Below, piece after piece: positions 34,622 through 47,108 of a stretch of DNA of 64,000 nucleotides (positions are counted from its first letter, which is position 1; every line of letters starts with the position of its first letter). The notes under the pieces are model-generated. The model saw only the letters and a program-made list of their open reading frames with translations. It made no database searches and was not told where the DNA came from. This DNA comes from Agroathelia rolfsii. Lineage: Eukaryota; Basidiomycota; Agaricomycetes; Amylocorticiales; Amylocorticiaceae. The translations under genes and the position numbers were made by a program. The DNA lies in NCBI GenBank assembly GCA_018343915.1, contig JABRWF010000003.1, positions 4,030,001-4,094,000 on the forward strand. The letters are read 5' to 3'.

Positions 34622-36260
34622 TCAAGTTGTTGTGCACTTGAACAGGCTAGCATCGTTGCCGCCCACATTGACGTTAGAACAGCTGTACGTAGCATTACCG
34701 TATTTTGACGGTGGTCTGAATAGAAAATGTTAAACAGTCACATTATGAAATCGATACGAAGACCATGACTTACGAAACTGCAAAGTTATTGACATTGATG
34801 TTCGAGCAACGTCCGTCTGGAGAGCAAGCTAGCGAGGCCACCACTGATCCTTCTCCACCAGATGACGTACCAGTGACGCTATACACGAACACGAGGTGAC
34901 ATGTCAATGTATGTGGACTATTGATCATCTACATTATTTATACGCACCCATTGAACCAAACATCTTCAATATAGACATTGGATGGGTACTCTTCACATGC
35001 CGAAGTGCTCGTGAAGTAACACTGGTCAATAGTGATAGGGGTTTCTACATCGTTGACCGTAAAGTCTGAGAAGGTGACGTTCTTGACGAGGCCACTCCCA
35101 ACGCCAGAGCCGGCGAATGCTTTGATACGGGCGCCATTGCCGGCATTGATCATCTTGATGTTTGTGGCCGTAATGTTTTCGACGAGATCATATTCTCCTG
35201 CGTATTCGCCTAGAGAGCCAACCGAAATACCACTGGCAATAAAGGATGAGAGATCTAAGGAAATAAATGATCAAGGAAGCCGGGAACAAGGGCTTACTGC
35301 GACCCGGTGCAGCTTAGGTTGGAGACGAGGACATTGGTCGAGTTGGGCTTGAAGCTGACACAATCGTCCCCGTTGTTGATTACAGAATTGGAAATTACGA
35401 TGTTGTTAGAGAGATACAAATCCCATCCGTCGGTATTGTCGGCAGCGTTACTGTTCGTAGAGGTCGCGTTGAGCGTTACAGAGTTGTACGTAACGCCCTC
35501 ACTTTGGATTACCTATGTGCATGTTCAATATCTTGTCTACACTGTCTAAATGTGAGGTGCACTTACGAAATTAAACCACTCAGGGGCATTGATAAACTTG
35601 ATATCCTCGACTAGGATGTTCTGTCCATTATAAATGGTTAGGACAATTGGACGAACAAGTGAACTGTTCGTGTTACTGCATTAAAAAGAACGTCAAAAGT
35701 AGTTTTATAAAATTATAGGTCGCAGTACGTACAAGGCATTATACCACGCCTGGCCGTTTCCGTCCAGCGTGCCACCCCCGGTTAGGGTTACGTTTTTCCC
35801 ACCCAGCAGCCAGAATGCGTATTGATTCTGGTAAGAGAAATAGAAAGAATTCTACGTGGGCGTATTTAAAGCTCTGAGATTTTCCGAGCATCAATCGCTA
35901 GGAAACGTACGCCGGCCCAGTAGGCAGTGTTGTTATGGAACTTGAGCGTGCCCTCAAGATTCTGTATTGATAAAGAATTTGAGATTTTCTCGCAGGTTGA
36001 TTAGAAAATAATCCCACAATCAACTTGTTTGATACACCCGTCATGTCCATTTTACTACTAATATTGAGCGTGGTCGATGCCGGAATTGTCACCGTCGAGC
36101 ATGACTGAACGGCCTTCACAAACGAAGGCGCATCATCACTACCGCCGGCTGTCAAGGTACAGCTTGCAGCGGATTCATCGACGGGAAACGCATGGGAGAT
36201 GGATGCCAAGGACAAGGAAAAAGACGCCAGTCCAAATAGTAGACGAGATATGGCGAACAT
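34622..36260 (-). CDS. Secreted polygalacturonase, GH28
   Basis: Extracellular pectin-degrading enzyme. The ATG at 36260 gives the signal peptide [20 protein letters not shown] then ISHAFPVDE. The right-handed beta-helix carries GH28 motifs in order: [40 protein letters not shown] (NTDG), [14 protein letters not shown] (the catalytic DD), [16 protein letters not shown] (GHGIS with G-to-S at the first position), and [15 protein letters not shown] (RIKA variant of RIK). It ends [14 protein letters not shown], then [19 protein letters not shown]. The NTDGWD and GSHGISVGS forms suit an exo-acting enzyme (galacturonidase) more than an endo-enzyme. At least eight introns are present. It is divergent from MDL1. 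Confidence 0.93.
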
Positions 36261-36934
36261 AGTTGCAATTTGTAGGTGAGTTCCACAACTATTGCCAATC
36301 TTTTATAATTAAGAGTTGTGCATCGGTCCGTTAGTCAATGAACGGAGAAACTTCAGCGGGCCGGAGAATCCATAGCTGGTGGATGACCAAGTGGAATATG
36401 ACGCTCTGTGACGGTGTATACAGAAGAAAAAAATCAAGAACAGTTCATCATGCGCTGTGAAGTCCGAAAGGATATGAAGAGATCATATTCAAGACGCATG
36501 CCAGCACCAAACGGATTCATCAGCTGATCAACAGTTTTCGATGATAATGGTCACAGGGACAACAGCAGCCGCCGGTAGTGATTATAATACAGAACAGCAG
36601 TGTCTTCTGTCCCATTCGTTTTCTAGGTGCACGCATATATCGAACTTTCGGAAAGGAAACAACTTGTACAAGCAAAAACCTCGGGATTATGAGCGATTGT
36701 TCCATTACTATCACTGATTTATCCTAGCTTGTGTCAATTTGTGTGGTATTTGACCCGATCCAAGATGTACCCTTGACGAGAAGAGTGAGAGAACATGCCT
36801 GGATGGAAATAATCTGGCCCGGCGGAGTTCCAAGTGGCCGAGGACATTGCCGGACCGACTGGTCATGACCGTGACGCTCACAACGCTTAACTGGATTCCT
36901 CTTGGTGTTGTGCCCGCATCTTTGCTCTCAAAGC
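36261..36934. promoter_or_regulatory. Divergent promoter, polygalacturonase / MDL1
   Basis: 674 nt between opposite starts. The polygalacturonase side has a TTATAATTAAGAG stretch near 36303-36315 that could serve as its TATA region. Binding sites for carbon regulators could not be confirmed by eye. Confidence 0.45.
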
Positions 36935-39900
36935 ATGTTACAGGCCACCCTCGCTGCTCGAGGATGGCGACTTGTAATCGCTCCTGGCCACTTGCATCCC
37001 TTGAAGGCAACAAATAGACTCCCTGTCTCTCAAGCTTTGCACTTGAAGGCTACATGCCATCCTGCCGGGCCATGGCGTTCACCTGCTCCCTCAACATATC
37101 TTGCTTCCCGCTACTTATCCACGACACATATATGTAGAGAAGAAGGCAAGAGCACCGAGAAGCCGCCAGAGAAACCCAAGTCCGGCTCTATCTTCTCTAG
37201 ACTTGTTCCCTCCGATGTTAGCGCATCATCGTTCCGCAACATTGTAGCTCTTGCTCGGCCAGAGCGTCGACCGCTTACTTTTGCTGTCGGCTTGCTCCTT
37301 GTATCATCTTCTGTCTCTATGAGTATTCCGTTTACAATTGGTCGGCTAATTGAGTAAGTGTTTTCCCAAAAGCGAGTGTGATATATGCTAAACAAGTATT
37401 TCAGCTTCTTCTCATCCTCTGATCCAGTGAGCATTCTTTCCTTTGGTATTTTTCACGAGGACGTCATACAATAAAAGCCCTGTGACGCCGGATTTCATGT
37501 ACTGATTCTGTCGGCCATTTATAGCAAATACCCCTCAATTTATCAGTACCTCAGGCCTCCACACTTCTCTTGGTTGTTCTCACTATTGGAGCTGTCGCAA
37601 ATGCTGGCCGTGTTATGATGATGCGTATGGCTGGTACGTTGTCCACCCTGTACCTCCTGCTCTGAACTTCTTTTTGACACTTGTCAAGGACAAAGGATAG
37701 TAGCTCGTCTACGGGAGCAGACGTACGAGTCAGCTCTGCGCCAGGAAGTGGAATACGTAGAGAAAGGTGAAGGCGATGTTCTCAGCCGATTGAGCGTAGA
37801 TTCAAGCATTGTTGGCGAAAGGTATGGCACTTGTTCCCTGAGACTGCTCAAAACGTTGTCTCAATACGTCTAACAGCATCACCCAAAATTTATCTGATGG
37901 ACTTCGGGCAATTGTCATGGCTTCTGTTGGTCGTAAGCTGAGCTCAGTTGATTTAGTGGCCATCCCGTGCTAACTTGCCCAAGTCGGCGCTATGCTTTAC
38001 CTGTCACCCCAGTTGACGCTCATGATGCTTGGTGTTGTTCCTCCTGTCTCTCTGGGTGCTGTGAGTGCTTGTATACCATCTGTTATCGGTCATCTGACTG
38101 ACATAAAATTCCCCAGGTGTGGTATGGTCGATATCTTAAGAAGTTATCGAACCAGACACAAGAAGCGGTTGGAGAAATGACTAAAGTATGCAAAGACGTT
38201 ACATGTCTCTTATGCATCCTAAACTCGATTTTTTCTACTCAAAATAGGTCGCTTCGGAATCTTTGACGGCATTGAGGACGGTACAAGCTTTTAATGCATT
38301 GCCATCTGCTACCGGTTGGTGCTATCTCATCAGTGCACGTTTATAGTCTTTTGTCCTTATAGCAACCATTTTTAGGTGTCTTCCATGATCGCATTAGCAA
38401 AGTCCTTGACTTGCAGCGCAAGGAGGCCAAGGCGAGCGCCATCTTCTTTGGTTCTACTGGATGGAGTGGGAATGTCGTTCTTGTCGGATTATTGGGCTAT
38501 GGTACCATTCTATCTATCGCTACGTCTATTAAAGTCTGACGTGAGTGTCTTGGTATTGCGGTATCCCAGGTGGGACTTTGGTCAGCCAAGGACACATCTC
38601 CGTTGGTGATCTCACCAGCTTGCTCATGTATACGGTCTACGTCGGCAGTGGCCTTCAAATGTTAACGTAAGTCTGGCCTTCAATTTTTATACACAATATT
38701 CATTTAGTACGACGACTTGGCTAGATCATTCTTTGTATGTATTCTCTCAGTCTATCTTAGAGCAGGGTGGTGGCTTATATTTTTTGCACACTTCAGTCAT
38801 CTATCATGCGTGGTATTGGTGCTGGCACCCGCATATTCTCCTTGCTAGAACGTACACCGGCCGTCCAACCTGGTAAAGGCATTGTACTCTCTCCCGACCG
38901 CCACGGCGTCGTCAAGTTCGAGAACATCGAATTTGAGTACCCAACGCGACCGGGTGTCAAAGTCTTGAATGGACTCGACTTGACCGTTAACGTCGGAGAG
39001 AGCGTTGCCATTGTGTACGTATGGCTGCTCGGGCCGTGTTGTATCCTTTTAACCACGAGATTGACGTTTTTCCATCCAGTGGAAAGAGCGGTGGTGGAAA
39101 GTCTAGCATTCACTCGCTTCTACTTCGGTATTATGATCCCGTGTCGGGCAAAGTTACCTTCGACGGACAAGGTTATTAATTTCTTTCAACGATCAAAGAC
39201 CCTTCCACTTACTCAATCCCATCACTTAGACATCCGCGAGTTTACTCCAGAATCATGGCGTTCTATCATCGGTGTTGTGCCTCAAGCGAGCCTTCCCATT
39301 TTTTCACGGACCCAATCACCGTACTAATTAGAACATTTCTAGGACCCTATCATGTTCACGGGAACAATAGCTTCCAATATTGCCTATGGTGTCCCGGACG
39401 CGACTCGAGAACAAATTGAGGCGGCAGCAAGGGAGGCGAACTGTGAATTCGTGTGGGGCATGCCAAAGGGCTTTGACACTGAAAGTTCGTCTTCATGCAA
39501 TTACAGGTACAAACTATTTAGATTGACCTTTTTTCTCTTATCCGTTCAGTCGGACGACTTAGTTTGTCAGGCGGTCAAAGGTGCGTCAGAAGCAATCGAT
39601 ATCACCAATTGTAGACATGGACACTGAGTCCGATGATCGTGATGCAAATATATACACAGACAACGTCTTGCCATTGCACGTGCACTGCTGAAGAAACCGG
39701 CTATTTTGGCTTTGGATGAGGCCACAAGCTCTTTGGACGCCACGTCAGAACATAGGGTTAGTCATTCACTGTTTCTCTGTTCATGAAGTATTTTGAATGT
39801 GTGCTGAAATTGGACCAATCAACTACTTCCTCTCTTCTCTCTAGGTAAATGATGCAATCGACAAAATCCTGCAAGCACGACAGACGACTTGTCTTATTGT

Positions 39901-40382
39901 TGCTCACCGGTTGTCAACTATTGCACGGGCAGAACGGATTGTCGTTCTCGAAGGTATGATTTTCCCATCTGATTCACTTGTTTGGTCATGTCAGAGGGAC
40001 TGCTCCTGCTGGCAAATCCCTATCTCTATGACTCGGCCGCTGTGGTTGCGCAACATCACTGATGTTTCTTTCTCCTATTTCTAGACGGCCGCATTACGGA
40101 ATCCGGCACATATCGACAGCTGGTACGTTCCTGTTGCTATTCTTCACACCTAGAGATCCCCCCCCCCATTTTATTCCCGACCTTTTGCTGATCGCCCTTG
40201 CTGTCTAGGTTGACAACAGGGATTCGCGATTCAGAGTGCTCATGGCCGCACAACTGAATGCTGCCGCGGGCCAGAGCCCTGTGGCCGCTGTCGAAGAGGC
40301 AGCTACCGTCGAATCAGAAGAAAATGGCAACGACGAGGAACAGCAGGTTGAGACTGAGATCAAACAGCAAACAACTGTATAA
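36935..40382 (+). CDS. MDL1: Mitochondrial ABC transporter MDL1/ABCB10-like
   Basis: Half-size ABC exporter of the mitochondrial inner membrane; yeast Mdl1 exports peptides from the matrix and animal ABCB10 supports heme and redox homeostasis. The ATG at 36935 opens an Arg-rich presequence ([20 protein letters not shown]). The membrane domain includes [60 protein letters not shown] and [19 protein letters not shown] segments. The nucleotide-binding domain has Walker [10 protein letters not shown] split by an intron after AIV. Then come the Q-loop [16 protein letters not shown], the signature [20 protein letters not shown], Walker [16 protein letters not shown] and the switch [20 protein letters not shown]. 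The acidic tail ends [10 protein letters not shown]. There are about fifteen short introns. Convergent with ATG12. Confidence 0.93.
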
Positions 40383-40767
40383 ATCTCTCTTTGCCTCAGG
40401 TCAGGTCACGCACATCAGATCATTTCAGTTGTTGATATTTTTTTTTTTTGCTTTTAAAAACCTTACACACGTATTACGCATTTGTATAATGGAGACGAGT
40501 AGCAGCAACATAGACTTTATTATATTATTATATCCCCCCTTACCCTCAATATGTTCTGTTTCTCCCGGATGATGAGAACATTTGGCTGATGCTATTCAGG
40601 TAGGCACCGATGGCGATGGATGGATCACCAGGTCCTGTCGGTTGATATGTCAGTCATGCGGATGAGGAGGACGCCCATATTGTTATTGAATGGATGACAG
40701 TCCAAAGATACGACCAGATTGTTTGTTGCTATGCCGTATAGGAAAATAATTTGAGCGAGCACGATGT
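40383..40767. other. Convergent 3' region of MDL1 and ATG12
   Basis: 385 nt between converging stops. A run of T at 40439-40449 and AT-rich sequence after it suit MDL1 3' processing. No gene was seen. Confidence 0.5.
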
Positions 40768-41454
40768 TTAGCCCCATGCGGCAGTAGTGCTAATAGATAA
40801 CACACAAGTAAGAGTGGATCGTCAGAACGAGTTGACGTGAGAAATCATTGCACGCGTACCTGTAGTTGACAATTAAATGGCCATCGGTTGCGAACGACTG
40901 TCGCAGGAGTTGAAATTAAAAGTTAATAATGGGAGGTGCCAGTAACCTTGGTTGGTATCTCTTCACCTTGTACAAGTTTGTAACTGTGTCATCAGGAGCC
41001 GGAGAAAATGCCAGGTTGATGTAAGTGAACTTTAGGGATCAGATTCAAAGTTTCGTCAGACAGTGGGAAGAACAAGTGGACATAAAACGTACCAGGGGTT
41101 CACCTGCCTTCCATCCAAGTTCCTTCCTCAAGAATTGGATCACAGCTTGGAACCTATTAGAGGCGGTGATCTTGTAGAAGTTCTGCTTCATGATCGGCGC
41201 ATTTCCAACTGCCTTGAAGCGCACGACGACTGAAATGAGCAGAAAGAGAGACAGAGGCCCGTCGGTTTCGTGGTCAGCCCGATCATCACTATCATCGTTG
41301 CAACATGCCCATACGACCTACTCTTGGATGGATCCTTCCTCTTGTATGTTTCAAGGGCCTGTAGAGCATCTCTATAGCTCTCGTCCTGGTCTGTGGTGGC
41401 CCAGGACAATGGCAAAGTCCTCGCCTGAGTGTCGGGACTGCCAGGCTGCGCCAT
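40768..41454 (-). CDS. ATG12: ATG12, autophagy ubiquitin-like protein
   Basis: Ubiquitin-like modifier joined to Atg5 by its C-terminal Gly; the Atg12-Atg5-Atg16 complex drives Atg8 lipidation on autophagosomes. The ATG at 41454 gives MAQPGSPDTQARTLPLSWAT and a short disordered tail. The ubiquitin fold then reads VVVRFKAVGNAPIMKQNFYK, ITASNRFQAVIQFLRKELGW, TYINLAFSPAPDDTVTNLYK and SFATDGHLIVNYSTTAAWG, ending at the TAA at 40768-40770. The terminal FATDGHLIVNYS-TTAAWG is diagnostic, with Gly last and no processing needed. The last exon encodes only the final six to seven residues. TRAPPC11, also tied to autophagosome formation, is elsewhere in the window, but nothing suggests a cluster. Confidence 0.96.
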
Positions 41455-42195
41455 GGTATAGTAGTAGCCCTACAGCCGGAATGTGACCGTGACTACTTCC
41501 GGAAGCGGAAGCAAAAGCACATGTGCTTCCGAGAAGCGTTGTCTGATGCGGAGTTTGAACTGCGGAATGGCCTATTCACGATCGCTCACTCATGAGCCGG
41601 TGGGGCATAGCATGTGCAGTGCTTCCAATGGCCATGTTATCATCTGGCTGACTGGCTGGCAATTCGTCTATTTTATGCCGCTGTAAAATCGCTTGGGATT
41701 TGATTTCCATTTGTATACCGGTGAAATGCAACGCCGTGCCTTTTTTTCTCTTGGATTAAAAACGTGTTTGGATTGACTCCATAAGAATGCACATGTTCCT
41801 GAAGCTTGATCCACACTAACAACAGAAACAAACCTGTAAAAATGGAAGACAAGCGACAGGAGTCCCCCAGTCTGCTCGCTTGGCTCTATCAGCCTCGCAG
41901 CGTCAAAACCTTCTCTGTCTTTTTGAGATCTACCGCTCTGATCGATTAAAAATACTTCTTTGTCTTCTACCGTGCCCATTTGATTTCGCAGCGCCATCGA
42001 AACAGCCGGCCATTCGGTATCACCTTATTGGGTGGGAACATGTGCTACTAGTACCCATAGCCCGTCAAACCCATTCCACACAACGGCTCCTAACTCATAC
42101 TCTTTCCTCTTTCTCTCTCTGCTGCTGAGAGCCCCCCTCAGGCTAGACGAGGGAACTTGCTGGATCTTTCCCCTGTGAGGTTTTCTGTCGCCAGA
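41455..42195. promoter_or_regulatory. Divergent promoter region, ATG12 / DUF6533 gene
   Basis: 741 nt. Near 41490-41545 the words GCTTCCG and CGGAAGC recur in both directions, making short palindromes such as CTTCCGGAAG. A 37-codon frame from the ATG at 41842 is not supported by any recognisable motif. No other gene was seen. Confidence 0.5.
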
Positions 42196-44516
42196 ATGGT
42201 TTGGGGGGCAAGTTGGCATGGCAGTCATCCTGTGTCACTGGAGTCAATCGAGACCGAATTGACAAATACCAACATCACTAAGTATGTGAATCACCTCTTC
42301 GTCCCCCATCATTTCCATTCCTGATGTTTTCCATAGGATGATGCTATGTGAGCTAGAATCTGTGCATTTGCTACTTGGCTTCTCGATCATATATTGACCT
42401 TTGCGATATAGTGTCGGGCATGACAATGCTCGTTTATGACCATCTGCTAACGGTATGTTTATTATCAATTTTTTAGGTTATCTAACAACTAAGACATTAT
42501 CACAGCTGCCGACAGAGGTTAGCTTACTGATTCTCGTTTTTACTCTGCATGCTTCCTTATTGCCGATCACAAGATATCTCTCATTTGGACTCAGCGTCTC
42601 GGCGTGGTAACATCAGTCTTCTTGTTGGTTCGTATGCCTCGAATTACAATCAGCGCTTTGTACTTTGTTTCTGACAATTATGACGTTGGCCAGAATCGAT
42701 ATCTTGTGTATGTTCTCCGATTTACATCCTTGCCCAGCCTCAGCTCTGAAACTTTATATCCAATAGTCCTTTGGTCCTAGTGACCGACGTTTTTGGTAGG
42801 CATAACTGTATCACCTCCTTCGCGAATATTCATCTTACTCACATTTTCGTCGACTGAACACAGAATATTTTGGCCTCGGTATAATGGCGGAACAAGCAGA
42901 AAAGGTGATACATTCTCTCAGCAGAGTCCTGGTCTTGTAAAACGTTGACTGACACTGAACTCAACAGTTTTGTCATCTCTGGCCATTCATTCAGGCGGCT
43001 TTAACCATTATATCCTTCATGTCTATTCATGGTACTCTTAATCGTTGCTTCTCCACAGTATACATTGCTCATTGCTTTCTTAGCATTGGTCGCTCTAAGG
43101 GTCAACGCTCTACACGGCGGTCGCAAAGGGGTTCGGCGTCTACTCATTATTTCGGGCATCATTTATGTCATCAGCTGCGTTGGCATTGCTATCGTTGCTG
43201 TACTGCCATTTTCAATTTGTGTGTGACTTCTTCTGAGCTTGATATGAAATTAACGTCTCTCATTGAATTGATCAGCAACTAAACTTCATCGCGCCTATGA
43301 CCATTCAACAAATATGTGTTTTATTACTGTCAGTCGTTTATTTCGATACCAATAAGGCCGGATTTTTTTTATAACTAATTCGGAATTCAGATTCCTTCCT
43401 GGCTGTGGACGATCTGGCTACCCACGTACGTTCTTTTGAACACCATCGATCCATCAATTAATTCACCTATTATCTGGCATATCATAGTCTGGTTTTTGAG
43501 ACCTTGTTATTCGTGCTCACAACCCAAGCGGCAATGAAGGCATACAAAAGATCATATGGATCCGTGCATTCATCTCTTTACTTGATTCTTTACCGTGACG
43601 GTACGTCAAATGATCCTTCCATTTTAATTTGATCCAAGTCTGATCTTTGATGGCTTATACGTACAGGATTCGTCTACTTTCTGGTTGTTTCTGGTATGTT
43701 TCTATATGCAGTTTGATTGTTAGTAGCATGCCTCTGACTACTTTGGTTTTATCACAGTTTGCACGACCTTTTCTCTTATGTATGTCGCGCCATTATTGGA
43801 TGTTACCTAAAAGCTGTGACAATCAACTGAAATGTTGGCCCCGCTCTCCAGTATCTGGCTTGTAGCACCTCCGACTCTGCTCGGACTAGCACGATTGTGA
43901 GTCACGATCTGAAGATCCTTAATATAATATACTTAATCTTGCATTTCCTTTTTGATCACTAAAATATCACAGCTGGAGCTTGGCAATGATCAACGTATGC
44001 TCCTCCCGCATGGTCCTCAATCTGCGTGACTACGCAGCAGCAGTAGCAGCCTCCACCGGTGCCGGCATGCCCACTTCCATCGATCCTTCTGCCGCCGCCA
44101 TCATGGGCTCTTCTCCGACCAACCGCAGTGGCCCCAACATAGGTGCCATCAATAATCTACACCAGTCTTGGAGCATCTGGGACGGCTCAAAGGGAGACGC
44201 TCAGCTGATTGAAATGCAGAAACGGTTTGGACTTGGGCCAGCTGCGTCACCACTCGCGGCAGGACAAGGACAAGGGCCAGCTTTGACGACACCCCCACCT
44301 AGGCGGTCGTCGCGCCGGTTGAGTAATAATAATAGGGTATCAAGGACGGGAGCGGGAGCGATGGTATGTCCCAGGCCTCCCAGGCCTCTACCTGCGCCGC
44401 CTTTGTCCTTGCTACCTCCGAATGAAGCGTCAGGAATAGCCAGGGCACATAGTTCTTATCCCGACAATCCATACGCGACGACGACATATTGGCAACAGAC
44501 TTTTGACCAGGTGTAA
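42196..44516 (+). CDS. Seven-helix membrane protein, DUF6533 type
   Basis: Starts MVWGASWHGSHPVSLESIET. After two introns flanking a tiny exon (KMMLL region), the DUF6533 signature reads SGMTMLVYDHLLTLPTEISL, IWTQRLGVVTSVFLLNRYLV (parts on separate exons). Further membrane segments include YTLLIAFLALVALRVNALHG, RRLLIISGIIYVISCVGIAI, WTIWLPTLVFETLLFVLTTQ, AAMKAYKRSYGSVHSSLYLI, LYRDGFVYFLVVSVCTTFSL and PTLLGLARFWSLAMINVCSS. A long disordered cytoplasmic tail follows (VLNLRDYAAAVAA to QTFDQV). This family is greatly expanded in Agaricomycetes. The topology is receptor-like but no ligand or partner is known. About a dozen introns, several exons under 60 nt. Confidence 0.82.
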
Positions 44517-44921
44517 TGCGTGTTCGGCTGGAGGAGGGTGGGGGAGCAAGTGTATTCTTATCGTATCTTTCTTTTTTATTGGCAACATGTTATCACGCTG
44601 TAAGGTGTATTATCACATTTTACTATTCGCACCATCCATTTTCTCCTCTCCTTCATTCACTTGTACCAACAGATGCGGATCAAAATAACAGGGACTCGTG
44701 CAAATATGATTTATAGACTGCGCGTTGTGCATGCGTGTGTGAAGAATATACACAATACAAATGTAAAAATACACAGCAAACTCGAAGTAAGAAGAAGCGA
44801 GTTTGATCCACTTCAAATGTTGATGTTTTACTACAATTAATATAACTTCAACGCTCGTTTGCGTCCTCTTTCCACCTTCACTGTCGATAACATAAAATAA
44901 AAATGAAGAAAAGAAAAGAAA
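44517..44921. other. Convergent 3' region, DUF6533 and NYN genes
   Basis: 405 nt between converging stops; AT-rich, with no coding signal. Confidence 0.5.
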
Positions 44922-47108
44922 TCATGCATTGGCCACCGGTACCTGGACCAGATCAGCCCCAAACTGTTCCATGCCGATGACCACGAACCGGTCCTTCCAC
45001 GGTCCATCGCCAAACTCCCTCTTCCACGCACGGCTGAGGCCTTCCTCCCATGCGTACAGTTCCACACGCCATCCCTTCTTGAGAGCTGTACGCACGGGCC
45101 CCAAGAACCCGTCGTCATTGAACTGGCCCACGTTACCGTCGCCCGTCGCGAGCACGATCGTCGCGCCCGGCGGGGGCGGGTCTACGTCGGCGATGGCCTG
45201 GTGCAGTTTTAGCTGGAGGAGCTCGTCCACACCCTGTTCGCGGTACCGCACACGTGTTGTGGTCGTAGAGGTAATGGTGGTGGTGCTCGTCGTTGCCAAC
45301 TGTGTAACTGCTGGGGCAGACCCAATTATTGATGTCGCCGCTGCTACTTGCAGAAGCGAGGGGCGCAATGGACTGCTACGCGTAAGGGAAGAGGACGAGA
45401 CAGAGATCGCATTGCTCTTCTCGCTTTCAGTGCTTGTGTTGTTACTGGATGTATTAGTTGTATTCGTCGTGGTTGTTGTGCTCAGCGACGCCCTGCGCCT
45501 TCCCTTTCGGCCTTTCAAGTTCGGAGACGCAGCTCCTACTCCCGTCCCACCTACGTCCCCAATGTCACCTCCACTCTTACCACGCCGATGGCGATGGGAC
45601 TGGTGATAGTGATGTGCACCATGCACATCGTCGTTGCTCTGATGATAGCGCCTGTCCGCGCCGTCGCCCGTATCCGGTACGCGCGCATAAACGCGTACCT
45701 CATACTCCAGACGCTCCGCCGATTCCATCGGCTGGTAAAGTGGCGACGATGTCACCAGGACACGGCGCGTAATGGGTCGGCCGCGCTCGAGCACAAGTGC
45801 AAGCGCATTGTGTGACATGTGTTTGTATCGCTTCGCTAGGTGACGGTTCCGTCTGAGGAACGTAAGGAAGCCAATGAGGATGTTGGAATGGTCAATGAAG
45901 ACATGCGTTAATGTGTCGTGTGCCTGTGGTGCAGGTCCGCGTGGATCTACCCAGTCCTCGTCGGCGACGCGACGGATATTGGGGATCTTAGCTAATCTCC
46001 CAGTGTCGGCTGGGAATAGCAACCGTAATTTGTGTGCTAATTTGCGGAGACCAATGACACGGGGGTCAAAGGGTTCACCAGGAATAGTCGGCCGGAGATC
46101 AGGATTGGAACGACTGTGCATAAGTTTGAGTTTTAGAGAACGAGTAGTGATGTCGTTCCGAGGCGGAGTTGCTGGGACGGAACGGAAGGCATCGTTGCTT
46201 GCAGAGGATACCTCGATTGAAGAGGAGTAAGAGTCATCTTCAGCAGATGTACTATCCCTCGGAGGGATAGCGTCTTCCAAAATGTCGGAATCTGCGACGC
46301 TATCTTGTTCTTGTTTGCGCTGGAGGATCCTGATGGCGGACAAAGATCGACCTTTGGAACTATTACTGCCATTTTTCTTCTTGCGCCGCTTTCGCCGGGG
46401 CTCCACAACATGTTTCCAGGCGCCCGTAAGCGCTCTCGTCCGAGCCTCCCGCTCACGTTCGGCAGCAAATCGTTCTCTCTCGGCCGCTAGATAGTTAAGT
46501 ACTTCATCCAGATAGCCTAGAGAAGGCTGATCTTCTTCACGGAAGGCAGAAGAAGAAGAATTGCTATCATCTTCTGCATCAATGATGGATTCCTCTTCCA
46601 CTCCCTCCCCCTCCCCCTCCTGGTCTTCGGTATCATCGTACGTGTCGTTATGTATGTCGTCGTCCTCAGTGGATTCAGCAGTAAACTCTTCTGAATAATG
46701 CTCGGTAGAGTATGTCATTGACGAGGTAGAGTTGAGATAGGTTGCAATAGGACGTTGCGTCCAGACGGTGGTCGTCTGGTCGGGCGCGTCGGATACTTGG
46801 TTATCTGAAGACGTCGCCTCGGAGTACGAACGAGTCATGCTGGATTCTGTGAACGAAGAAACTGCGTGTGCCTGCCACATAGGATATAAGGCACGGATTG
46901 GTTGCTGTTCACGCAATACTTGGAACACGGATGTGAAGGCGCCCAGATCTGCTGCCTCTGCAAAGTATGCATTTAGTGTCCAGATGTAAAGTTGTGCACT
47001 TGACGACAAAGACATACCATCTGAGGTGACATCGCTGTGCGCAGAGAGTGGAGAGAAGGGACTGGATGTAGTTGGAGAACTCGTGCTAGTAGCGTCTGAT
47101 GAAAACAT
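44922..47108 (-). CDS. NYN (PIN-like) domain protein, putative RNase
   Basis: Mostly one long exon. The start MFSSDATSTSSPTTSSPFSP is Ser/Thr-rich; a 60-nt stretch beginning GTATGTCTTTG and ending TTTGCAG near 46955-47020 is probably an in-frame intron. The middle is acidic (DDIHNDTYDDTEDQEGEGEG) and then basic (EPRRKRRKKKNGSNSSKGRS), a likely nuclear signal. The NYN domain is split: LTHVFIDHSNILIGFLTFLR carries the first catalytic Asp. A low-complexity Thr/Asn insert (STTTTTNTTNTSSNNTSTES) separates it from REQGVDELLQLKLHQAIADV (second Asp) and GATIVLATGDGNVGQFNDDG (the TGDGN motif). NYN domains are metal-dependent nucleases related to PIN domains. The exact target is unknown. An open frame just upstream (47086-47451) could be an extra 5' exon. 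Confidence 0.82.
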   Translation of the reverse strand: MFSSDATSTSSPTTSSPFSPLSAHSDVTSDGMSLSSSAQLYIWTLNAYFAEAADLGAFTSVFQVLREQQPIRALYPMWQAHAVSSFTESSMTRSYSEATSSDNQVSDAPDQTTTVWTQRPIATYLNSTSSMTYSTEHYSEEFTAESTEDDDIHNDTYDDTEDQEGEGEGVEEESIIDAEDDSNSSSSAFREEDQPSLGYLDEVLNYLAAERERFAAEREREARTRALTGAWKHVVEPRRKRRKKKNGSNSSKGRSLSAIRILQRKQEQDSVADSDILEDAIPPRDSTSAEDDSYSSSIEVSSASNDAFRSVPATPPRNDITTRSLKLKLMHSRSNPDLRPTIPGEPFDPRVIGLRKLAHKLRLLFPADTGRLAKIPNIRRVADEDWVDPRGPAPQAHDTLTHVFIDHSNILIGFLTFLRRNRHLAKRYKHMSHNALALVLERGRPITRRVLVTSSPLYQPMESAERLEYEVRVYARVPDTGDGADRRYHQSNDDVHGAHHYHQSHRHRRGKSGGDIGDVGGTGVGAASPNLKGRKGRRRASLSTTTTTNTTNTSSNNTSTESEKSNAISVSSSSLTRSSPLRPSLLQVAAATSIIGSAPAVTQLATTSTTTITSTTTTRVRYREQGVDELLQLKLHQAIADVDPPPPGATIVLATGDGNVGQFNDDGFLGPVRTALKKGWRVELYAWEEGLSRAWKREFGDGPWKDRFVVIGMEQFGADLVQVPVANA

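Noticed and set aside
34309..34641. Hydrophobic plus-strand frame resembling a membrane protein
   Set aside because: Produced by the T/C-rich 3' UTR tract, with Phe/Leu/Ser from low complexity rather than selection.
36902..36934. Upstream start for MDL1
   Set aside because: It would need a TTG start; the ATG at 36935 begins a good mitochondrial presequence.
41842..41952. 37-codon frame starting MEDKRQESPSLLAW
   Set aside because: No motif, no plausible splice into the DUF6533 gene, and it lies in a divergent promoter region.
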